A stretch of DNA of 28,826 nt from a virus: positions 1 to 28,826 of the IMG/VR virus record IMGVR_UViG_3300034374_004725. One strand, given 5' to 3'. Shown piece after piece: positions 14,127-18,632 of this stretch; position 1 is the first letter of the stretch; each line of letters begins with the position of its first letter. The notes under the pieces are model-generated. The model was not told the origin of the DNA. It saw only the letters and a program-made list of their open reading frames with translations, and did not search any database. The position numbers were made by a program, and so were the translations under genes.

Positions 14127-14424
14127 TATCCTCTCTTTCTTTTATTACATCGTTAATTGCCTCTTTAATTTGTTGTGTGGTCAGCTCACTTGGGAGCTGA
14201 ACATCAACAAATAAATTATCCAACTCAGCAAACTTAATATTAAGAACTTTAAATAAATAGATTAGCTTAGGAAATGGCAATCTATTCTTTCCTTTCTCAT
14301 ATTTTTGTATTTGCTGAAATGAAATATTTAATTTCTTGCCAACTTCTGATTGGCTATATCCTAAATGTTTTCTTTTGTTCCTTAACATCCACCCAATTTT
14401 GTTTGAGCAATCTCTTTCTTTCAT
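14110..14424 (-). CDS. Xre/Cro-type helix-turn-helix regulator (104 aa)
   Basis: Residues about 10-65 form a classic HTH_3 domain: IGWMLRNKRKHLGYSQSEVG, then KLNISFQQIQKYEKGKNRL, where SQSEVGKKLNIS is the helix-turn and QQIQKYEKG the recognition helix. The C-terminal tail (LTTQQIKEAINDVIKERE) probably dimerises. It likely binds operators in the early/late control region. I chose ATG 14424 with AGAGGAAG nine bases upstream. An ATG 21 bases earlier lacks a ribosome site. It overlaps the upstream gene by 71 bases, an unusually long overlap. Presence of a repressor-like protein without an integrase is notable. Confidence 0.83.
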   Translation of the reverse strand: MKERDCSNKIGWMLRNKRKHLGYSQSEVGKKLNISFQQIQKYEKGKNRLPFPKLIYLFKVLNIKFAELDNLFVDVQLPSELTTQQIKEAINDVIKEREDNVERS

Positions 14425-14671
14425 ATATTTCTTCCTCTTTTCCATATAATTTATTTAACACAAGCAACTCACGCTTGTCTGAGTTTGCTTGTTGTCTTGT
14501 CAGCACTCTAATTGTATTAGGATGTTTATGAGTATCATTTAATCTGACTAATGACAAATAACCTTTTTGAGGCCACTCTATTTCAACATAGGTGGTGTAC
14601 TCTATATAGTTTCGCCACCACCACATCCTCTCTATTTGCACAAACCCTGTAAACTCAAGGTTGTATATCAT
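14354..14671 (-). CDS. Hypothetical aromatic-rich protein (105 aa)
   Basis: The N-terminal half is beta-rich and aromatic (FTGFVQIERMWWWRNYIEYT), the C-terminal half a basic helix with NKLYGKEEEIYERKRLLKQ. ATG 14671 follows CGAGGTTTAGAA. An in-frame start at 14737 would overlap the previous gene. It overlaps the Xre gene by 71 bases. No family recognised. Confidence 0.6.
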   Translation of the reverse strand: MIYNLEFTGFVQIERMWWWRNYIEYTTYVEIEWPQKGYLSLVRLNDTHKHPNTIRVLTRQQANSDKRELLVLNKLYGKEEEIYERKRLLKQNWVDVKEQKKTFRI

Positions 14672-14684
14672 TTCTAAACCTCGT

Positions 14685-14852
14685 TTAATCCCTATTTTCT
14701 TTTTCGAAAATTTGTCTTTGAATATTAGCAATCGCATTTTCTTCTACCCATTCTTTCATTTTTACGTATATTTTTAATCTGATGATTGGATCATTTATTT
14801 TTTCTACCATATCTAGTAGACTTGTCAGTTTATCTATGCTACATTTAGTCAT
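14685..14852 (-). CDS. Hypothetical helical protein (55 aa)
   Basis: ATG 14852 follows AAAGAAAGGATGTAGA and a stable hairpin. The product is helical with heptads (CSIDKLTSLLDMVEKIND, then KMKEWVEENAIANIQRQIF). Its stop lies 13 bases before the next start. No family recognised. It fits the pattern of many short, helical early proteins in this operon. Confidence 0.6.
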   Translation of the reverse strand: MTKCSIDKLTSLLDMVEKINDPIIRLKIYVKMKEWVEENAIANIQRQIFEKENRD

Positions 14853-14870
14853 TCTACATCCTTTCTTTTA

Positions 14871-14906
14871 GTTACTCACCCTGCTCAATCGAAGCAGGGG
14901 GGTAAC
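14871..14906 (-). promoter_or_regulatory. Leader hairpin before the 14852 gene
   Basis: CCCTGCT (14879-14885) pairs with AGCAGGG (14893-14899) across a seven-base loop. Outside it GTTAC (14871-14875) pairs with GTAAC (14902-14906) around a small internal loop. It lies between the previous stop and AAAGAAAGGATG. No U-run follows, so it looks like a leader or processing element. Confidence 0.68.
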
Positions 14907-14909
14907 TGT

Positions 14910-15146
14910 TTATTTATTTTTTTGAATGTCTTCATCTATATATAACAATATATCATCTAATATTGTTTCATAATTTACATCTTTAACTACTTCTTTTTTG
15001 CACATATACACCCAAAGATTGAATGTATTTTTTGCTTCTTGTATAGAAGATATATCTTTTTGATAATATTTTTTTAGGACACTATTAGCAAAACCTAATA
15101 AAGTATCTCTATATTGTGATAATTCATAATTATTTTTATTAAACAT
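14910..15146 (-). CDS. Hypothetical helical protein (78 aa)
   Basis: It is soluble and helical, ending acidic (DDILLYIDEDIQKNK), with one Cys. The middle contains LLGFANSVLKKYYQKDISSI. ATG follows TGAAAGGATAAAT and a C-run hairpin. No family recognised. It occupies its own hairpin-bounded unit between 14906 and 15167. Confidence 0.6.
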   Translation of the reverse strand: MFNKNNYELSQYRDTLLGFANSVLKKYYQKDISSIQEAKNTFNLWVYMCKKEVVKDVNYETILDDILLYIDEDIQKNK

Positions 15147-15166
15147 ATTTATCCTTTCAATGCCTA

Positions 15167-15184
15167 TCCCCCATTTCTGGGGGA
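15167..15184 (-). promoter_or_regulatory. Leader hairpin before the 15146 gene
   Basis: TCCCCC (15167-15172) pairs with GGGGGA (15179-15184) across a six-base loop. Such a run of C and G is striking in this AT-rich DNA. The ribosome site GAAAGGATAAAT and ATG follow about 20 bases later on the leftward RNA. Confidence 0.6.
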
Positions 15185-15199
15185 ATTAGCAATCTATTG

Positions 15200-15376
15200 T
15201 TATTTACTTAATGAATTAACTATCTTAGATAGAACTTCTTCTATTGTAGTTAACTTCTGCTCAACTCTTTGATTAACTAAATACTGAGCATATGGTACAT
15301 GTTTCGTTGCATCATAGTTTTGTTTTAACCATATTGCTTTATCACTCAACTTTACCACTTGTTTGTTTTCTGACAT
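15200..15376 (-). CDS. Hypothetical helical protein (58 aa)
   Basis: ATG follows ACAAAAGGAGGAAAGC, a strong ribosome site. The N-terminal part (MSENKQVVKLSDKAIWLKQN) is basic, then a helical C-terminal half (NQRVEQKLTTIEEVLSKIV) with heptads. It is likely an oligomerising early protein. No family recognised. Confidence 0.6.
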   Translation of the reverse strand: MSENKQVVKLSDKAIWLKQNYDATKHVPYAQYLVNQRVEQKLTTIEEVLSKIVNSLSK

Positions 15377-15412
15377 GCTTTCCTCCTTTTGTTAGTTTAA
15401 TTAGCAATCAGC

Positions 15413-15580
15413 TTACTTGTCAGCTTGATTGCGTAATTCTTTTATGATAATATATCCAGCAATTATTCCAGTACTAGCTGCTAGAATACCTATCTGAGTA
15501 TTGCCAAAAATTGCTACGACAATACCCAGAATAGTAATTAACAATGAAATTACTAATTGTATAACATCAAGTTCTGTCAT
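15413..15580 (-). CDS. Two-span membrane microprotein (55 aa)
   Basis: Two hydrophobic segments, about residues 7-25 (IQLVISLLITILGIVVAIF) and 30-47 (IGILAASTGIIAGYIII), are joined by a short GNTQ turn and end in a charged tail with KELRNQADK. This resembles a small holin-like or early membrane protein. It overlaps the previous microprotein by 14 bases. Lysis timing is unlikely because it lies in the early operon. Altered envelope function or exclusion of other phages is a possibility. Confidence 0.62.
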   Translation of the reverse strand: MTELDVIQLVISLLITILGIVVAIFGNTQIGILAASTGIIAGYIIIKELRNQADK

Positions 15581-15698
15581 TGTTCTTATCAGTCTTTAAT
15601 TGTTTAGCTACTAAATAACCAAATACCAAGGTAAATACGAAGCTACCTATCTGGATAGTTAAATAAATCGCCATTAACCACATTAAAATTGTCATCAT
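15567..15698 (-). CDS. Single-span membrane microprotein (43 aa)
   Basis: ATGATG at 15698 follows AAAGGAGGTCTGCA, the strongest ribosome site near the early promoter. Residues 3-30 are a long hydrophobic segment (ILMWLMAIYLTIQIGSFVF and beyond), then a basic tail KQLKTDKNNDRT. It is translated with the following two-span protein through a 14-base overlap. No family recognised. Confidence 0.6.
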   Translation of the reverse strand: MMTILMWLMAIYLTIQIGSFVFTLVFGYLVAKQLKTDKNNDRT

Positions 15699-15710
15699 TG
15701 CAGACCTCCT

Positions 15711-15770
15711 TTATATTATATTCATTACACTTATTAACAGTACTAACTCTATTATTAATACATAAGCCAT
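15711..15770 (-). CDS. Possible 19-residue hydrophobic peptide
   Basis: The frame encodes MAYVLIIELVLLISVMNII, almost wholly hydrophobic. AAAGG lies about 11 bases upstream of ATG. Its size is at the limit of gene calling, but it lies between two genes in a tight operon and beside two other membrane microproteins. It could be an accidental ORF. Confidence 0.3.
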   Translation of the reverse strand: MAYVLIIELVLLISVMNII

Positions 15771-15774
15771 AAGA

Positions 15775-15942
15775 CTATTTACCTTTCTTACAGTTAGTTA
15801 AATAGTTATTAATAATGTTCCTCTTTAGTTCTTTTCTTATATCATGAGGATGTTTCTTTTTAGTTGGTACTGGTTGTATAGGCATATCACTTAAGTCAAA
15901 TAGTGAGTATTGTGCCTCATTTATGTGTACTACTTTATACAT
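15775..15942 (-). CDS. First gene of leftward operon, hypothetical (55 aa)
   Basis: ATG 15942 follows AATAAGAAAGGATAAATCT. An in-frame start at 15996 would lie within the promoter and lacks a ribosome site. The N-terminal half (MYKVVHINEAQYSLFD) is followed by Pro-rich and basic segments (PVPTKKKHPHDIRKELKRN), consistent with nucleic-acid or protein binding. It is the promoter-proximal early gene. No family recognised. Confidence 0.6.
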   Translation of the reverse strand: MYKVVHINEAQYSLFDLSDMPIQPVPTKKKHPHDIRKELKRNIINNYLTNCKKGK

Positions 15943-15963
15943 AGATTTATCCTTTCTTATTAT

Positions 15964-15977
15964 GTTATGGGGATAAC
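15964..15977 (-). promoter_or_regulatory. Small leader hairpin at the leftward promoter
   Basis: GTTAT (15964-15968) pairs with ATAAC (15973-15977) across GGGG, read as CCCC in the leftward RNA. It lies between the predicted start of transcription and AAGAAAGGATAAATCT-ATG. TGGGGATAA (15968-15976) is also one base from a DnaA box on the other strand. Confidence 0.5.
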
Positions 15978-15994
15978 AATCATATGTGGATATC

Positions 15995-16010
15995 ATTATA
16001 TCAATATAAT
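15995..16010. promoter_or_regulatory. Palindromic bidirectional -10 element
   Basis: TATAAT occurs on the minus strand at 16000-15995 and on the plus strand at 16005-16010, the two forming the near-perfect dyad ATTATATCAATATAAT. Leftward start is expected near 15988, just before the first early gene. Rightward start is expected near 16017, at the edge of the GC-rich block. No good -35 hexamer is seen for either, so an activator or extended interaction may be needed. Transcription is inferred, not shown. Confidence 0.55.
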
Positions 16011-16020
16011 TAATAACACA

Positions 16021-16166
16021 TTGACCGCGTCCTTACCAGTAAGGATCGCGGGCAAGGTGAAACCTTATGAATGTTAAAGCAACGAGCAACAGCGAGTTAC
16101 AACGATAACAACAATATGACATTTGCAACAGCAAATGACGGGTTTGTAAGTTACCCCAAGCGATAA
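16021..16166 (+). other. GC-rich hairpin-forming block (ncRNA, origin or 31-codon ORF)
   Basis: The first 50 bases are 52 percent GC by count, far above the surrounding DNA. Stems seen: CGCG plus CCTTA pairing with TAAGG plus CGCG (16026-16050); AAGGT/ACCTT near 16053-16065; AAC..GC/GC..GTT around AACA (about 16081-16098), with tandem G-A pairs; and a perfect CATTTGC/GCAAATG stem around AACA (about 16119-16136). GGGT/ACCC closes near 16140-16157. No tRNA T-loop or terminator U-run is present. An ORF from ATG 16071 to TAA 16166 could encode 31 residues but uses C-ending codons unlike the rest. The block may be a small RNA, an origin or operator DNA. Confidence 0.45.
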
Positions 16167-16274
16167 TAGATACAAGGTATAAATTATATATAGGGGAGGT
16201 ATCTACATCTCATAAATAAATAGGGGGGTTTGTTTATAAATAGTAGAATTATAATAACGGGTTTGTTATAATAA
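16138..16274. promoter_or_regulatory. Repeat cluster upstream of rightward operon
   Basis: GGGTTTGT occurs three times (16140-16147, 16226-16233, 16259-16266), twice within ACGGGTTTGT. TTATAATAA occurs twice, at 16249-16257 and 16266-16274, each holding a -10-like TATAAT. The second would start RNA near 16279, before CTGGAG and ATG 16300. TATAAATTATATATAGGGG lies at 16179-16195. The rest of 16167-16299 is AT-rich with no gene. Repeated sites suggest binding by the Xre, ribbon-helix-helix or DnaA-like protein. Confidence 0.5.
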
Positions 16275-16299
16275 TCTCATAAAACTGGAGAATAAAATT

Positions 16300-16608
16300 A
16301 TGTATACAGCATTAGCAAGATTTGGTTATGGTATTGTAAAAGCATTACGACCAAGCAAAGTTAAAAAGCTATTAACACCTGCACTTGAGAAGGCTACTAA
16401 ACCTGCGTTTAAAGGCACCAAATATGCATCAGGAGAAGCAAAACTGATTAAAGGTATAGAAGGTGCTGCTCAGAAGGGTTATAAGGGCTATAAAAAGCTT
16501 TATGGAGCAACACTAGAAACTTCAGCAGGAAGAAAAGCTACCGCATCAGGATTAGGCGGTCTTGCTTTAGGATCCTTTCTTGCAGGGGATGATGAAGACG
16601 AGTATTAA
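16300..16608 (+). CDS. Basic protein with Gly-rich hydrophobic tail (102 aa)
   Basis: The first gene of the late rightward operon. A basic region (LRPSKVKKLLTPALEKATK and KGYKGYKKLYG) is followed by a Gly/Ala-rich hydrophobic segment with SGLGGLALGSFLAG and an acidic end DDEDEY. Three later genes repeat this architecture. ATG follows CTGGAGAATAAAATT. It may be a virion-associated, membrane-active or DNA-contacting protein. No known domain. Confidence 0.68.
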   Translation: MYTALARFGYGIVKALRPSKVKKLLTPALEKATKPAFKGTKYASGEAKLIKGIEGAAQKGYKGYKKLYGATLETSAGRKATASGLGGLALGSFLAGDDEDEY

Positions 16609-16727
16609 TGGCTAAGAAAGCCAAGGGGTTTGGCGTAAATAATTATATAAAAAATAAAAGACGCAAACGCCCAGGCAGACATAGCAAAAAAGATAAGAAC
16701 ACTTATAGAGGACAAGGAAAACCATGA
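16608..16727 (+). CDS. Tiny basic protein, KRPGRHSKK family (39 aa)
   Basis: It starts by TAATG with the previous gene and ends by ATGA with the next. The sequence KAKGFGVNNYIKNKRRKR is followed by PGRHSKK and TYRGQGKP, a pattern I recognise from small basic proteins of marine phages located before terminase. Function is unknown. The charge favours nucleic-acid binding. Confidence 0.7.
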   Translation: MAKKAKGFGVNNYIKNKRRKRPGRHSKKDKNTYRGQGKP

Positions 16728-17077
16728 TAGGAAAAGCAGCAATTTTTTTAAAACATAAAGCCAAAGAATTTGGAAAATGGGCTATTACAAAACCAACTAA
16801 AAAAAAAATTAGAACTGGTGATCCTATGATTAAAACCGATGCTTATGATTTTAATAAAATTATAAAAGATCCTTCTAAGCAATTTAAAAATAAATTTAAA
16901 TATGCAAAAAGACGAGAGATTTTAAAGAAAAAAAATAACCTTGGTGTACAAATGGCAAGAGGATGGAATAAGGCTTCACCGCTTGGAAAAGCTGGATATG
17001 CTGCAAGTTTTGTAGCACCAAAAGCTGTCCTTTTAGGAGCTGGTTATTTTTTAGGTGGAGAAGATGAGAATGATTAA
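16724..17077 (+). CDS. Basic protein with hydrophobic C-terminal segment (117 aa)
   Basis: It has a long basic N-terminal region (KHKAKEFGKWAITKPTKKK and KFKYAKRREILKKK) and a C-terminal Gly/Ala hydrophobic hairpin (GYAASFVAPKAVLLGAGYFL) ending GGEDEND. This matches the design of the first gene: basic body, hydrophobic segment, acidic tip. ATG has AAGGAAAACC upstream and an ATGA overlap. Probably a paralogous or functionally equivalent minor virion protein. Confidence 0.65.
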   Translation: MIGKAAIFLKHKAKEFGKWAITKPTKKKIRTGDPMIKTDAYDFNKIIKDPSKQFKNKFKYAKRREILKKKNNLGVQMARGWNKASPLGKAGYAASFVAPKAVLLGAGYFLGGEDEND

Positions 17078-17402
17078 AAATATATCTAAATACATCAATG
17101 TATTTAAAAGACCAAAATCTTTAAAGATGAAAGCTAAAGATGCTTATGGATCTTTTAAAAGAAAAACTATTGATACATCAGAAAAAGTAAAAAAGAAATA
17201 CGATTCTTTGCATCCTTATAAAAAAGCTGCCATTGAAGGATTTGGTAAAGGACTTAAATATGGAACATTAGCTATTGGTTCTATTGAAGTTGGTAAAGGT
17301 GCTTATAATTTAGCAACTGGAAATAATAAAAATAAAAAAAAATATAAAACTACCGATCTTGATTTAGGTAAATACAGTTATAAGATAACTTCATATAAAT
17401 AA
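17070..17402 (+). CDS. Basic protein with Gly-rich segment (110 aa)
   Basis: I chose ATG 17070, with GGAG ten bases upstream. GTG 17055 and ATG 17064 are alternatives, but their spacing to GGAG is poor. The product is very basic (KRPKSLKMKAKDAYGSFKRK), then has GFGKGLKYGTLAIGSIEVGK as the hydrophobic stretch and a Lys/Asn-rich tail. It overlaps the preceding gene by eight bases. It is the third member of the architecture seen here. No known domain. Confidence 0.65.
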   Translation: MIKNISKYINVFKRPKSLKMKAKDAYGSFKRKTIDTSEKVKKKYDSLHPYKKAAIEGFGKGLKYGTLAIGSIEVGKGAYNLATGNNKNKKKYKTTDLDLGKYSYKITSYK

Positions 17403-17404
17403 TA

Positions 17405-17638
17405 ATGGCAAAAGATAAAATAGAACAACTAGCAGATCAACTTATTAACTTATCTCCACAGGAATCAGAACAATTAGCTATAGTCATAAAAGCTAAAATG
17501 ATGCCTGAAGTAGAAAGGCAAAAAGCTTTATTAGAAGAACAAGCTAATTCCCAAACATCTCAAATGGCTCAAAGACAACCAATGCCAATGCAACCACCTA
17601 CAGCTAGAGATGTGGCTATGAGAGGTTTATTGCGTTAA
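17405..17638 (+). CDS. Gln/Pro-rich helical protein (77 aa)
   Basis: It is an acidic-to-neutral helical N-terminal part (IEQLADQLINLSPQESEQLA) followed by a Gln/Met/Pro-rich region (QMAQRQPMPMQPPTARDVA). It contrasts with its basic neighbours and might act as their partner or a chaperone. It ends by TAATG coupling. No family recognised. Confidence 0.62.
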   Translation: MAKDKIEQLADQLINLSPQESEQLAIVIKAKMMPEVERQKALLEEQANSQTSQMAQRQPMPMQPPTARDVAMRGLLR

Positions 17639-17778
17639 TGAAGAAAAAAACACTTGGTCATTTGTTAGATGAGTTAAAAGAGTTGCATGATGAAACAGCT
17701 CACGTTATATCAGAAATAGAAGATTTACTAGATGATGATGATGATTTATACTTTGATGAAAACGAGGAGGAAATATAA
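17638..17778 (+). CDS. Small acidic helical protein (46 aa)
   Basis: It starts with a basic tip (MKKKTLGHLLDELKELHDE), then is strongly acidic with a run of five Asp and ends ENEEEI. TAATG joins it to both neighbours, so it is real despite its size. An acidic partner for surrounding basic proteins is plausible. It is the only strongly acidic member of the array. Confidence 0.62.
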   Translation: MKKKTLGHLLDELKELHDETAHVISEIEDLLDDDDDLYFDENEEEI

Positions 17779-17882
17779 TGCCACAAGTAGGAAGTAAAAA
17801 ATTTGCGTATACCAAAAAAGGAAAAGCTGCCGCGAAGAAATATGCAAAGAAAAAAAACATGAAAGTTAAAAGTAAATACTAA
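17778..17882 (+). CDS. Tiny Lys/Ala-rich protein, KKFAYTKKG family (34 aa)
   Basis: MPQVGSKKFAYTKKGKAAAK, followed by more Lys and Ala, matches a widespread tiny phage protein pattern (GxKKFxYTKKG). It starts and ends with TAATG couplings and has GAGGAGGAAATATA upstream. Function is unknown. The extreme basicity suggests DNA condensation or capsid-interior binding, as inference. Confidence 0.68.
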   Translation: MPQVGSKKFAYTKKGKAAAKKYAKKKNMKVKSKY

Positions 17883-18046
17883 TGAAAAAAGCTAAATTAG
17901 GAACAGGTACTAGATTCAAACAACTAGCTAGTAAATTAAAAAAACAAGGTGTTAGAGATCCTAAAGCATTAGCAGCAGCCATTGGTAGAAAAAAATATGG
18001 TAAAAAAAAATTTCAACAATTAGCCGCTAAAGGGAGAAAAAAATAA
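17882..18046 (+). CDS. Small basic protein, GTRFKQLASKL family (54 aa)
   Basis: The sequence LGTGTRFKQLASKLKKQGVR, then DPKALAAAIGRKKYGKKKF, recalls a conserved small phage family often adjacent to the KKFAYTKKG protein, as here. It is helical and strongly basic. TAATG at both ends. No proven function. I infer a nucleic-acid-binding minor virion role. Confidence 0.7.
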   Translation: MKKAKLGTGTRFKQLASKLKKQGVRDPKALAAAIGRKKYGKKKFQQLAAKGRKK

Positions 18047-18348
18047 TGCCTAAATTTTATGCACCAGTACCAGTAACAACATTACCTGCCAAAAGAACTA
18101 AAATGGCAGATCCATCTTTCTTTGAAAGAACTAGAAGAACCATGAAAGGAATTGGAAAAAAAATTGTAAAAGGAACTGGAACTGTTGTCAAAAAAGGAAT
18201 TAAGTTTGGAACCTACGGAGCATTAGCTGCTGGTGGATTATATCTAGCAGGTGGTTCATCCAGAAGATACGAAAAAGCTCCTAAGGTAGGAGAAGATAGA
18301 GATCTAAGAGATACAATTGTATCTATGGGTTACAAAGATTATTACTAA
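18046..18348 (+). CDS. Basic protein with Gly/Ala hydrophobic segment (100 aa)
   Basis: A Pro-rich start (MPKFYAPVPVTTLPAKRTK) is followed by a basic amphipathic part (GIGKKIVKGTGTVVKKGIKF), a hydrophobic Gly/Ala stretch (GTYGALAAGGLYLAGG) and a mixed charged tail. It is the fourth gene of this architecture in the array, immediately before the terminase small subunit. TAATG couplings occur at both ends. Confidence 0.65.
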   Translation: MPKFYAPVPVTTLPAKRTKMADPSFFERTRRTMKGIGKKIVKGTGTVVKKGIKFGTYGALAAGGLYLAGGSSRRYEKAPKVGEDRDLRDTIVSMGYKDYY

Positions 18349-18632
18349 TGTCAGAAGAAAAAATAGTTAAACGTGGTGGTAAACGAGAAGGTGCAGGTAG
18401 ACCTAAAGGATCTTCTTTTCGTAAAAAATGGAAAGACATGCAAGAACTTGCAGTTAAATATCAAACATCCCCTTTAGATTATTTGCTTTCTGTGTTAAAC
18501 CATCCTTTAAGTTCACCTGAACGAAAACTTTACGCAGCCGAAAAAGCTGCACCTTATGTACATGGAAAAGCTCCAACAACCAATAGAATCGAAACTTCCC
18601 CAATTAGAGTCGACCTTAAGTGGGAAGATTAA
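18348..18632 (+). CDS. Terminase small subunit-like protein (94 aa)
   Basis: The N-terminal GGKREGAGRPKGSS motif is a hallmark of many phage small terminases and related DNA-binding proteins. A helical middle (WKDMQELAVKYQTSPLDYLL and ERKLYAAEKAAPYVHGK) is also typical. It should recognise phage DNA and recruit the large subunit. It is shorter than most small terminases. Its position right before the large subunit, with a 77-base overlap, supports the call. Started by TAATG coupling. Confidence 0.8.
   Translation: MSEEKIVKRGGKREGAGRPKGSSFRKKWKDMQELAVKYQTSPLDYLLSVLNHPLSSPERKLYAAEKAAPYVHGKAPTTNRIETSPIRVDLKWED

Noticed and set aside
16021-16166. tRNA or tmRNA in the GC-rich block
   Set aside because: No T-loop sequence, no CCA end and no acceptor stem of suitable length.
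16185-16198. TATATAGGGGAGG resembling a T7-type RNA polymerase promoter
   Set aside because: Only the initial TATAGGG core matches, no phage RNA polymerase is visible in the window, and no second good copy is found.
16192-16205. GGGGAGG as a strong ribosome site
   Set aside because: No ATG, GTG or TTG with an open frame follows at the right distance.
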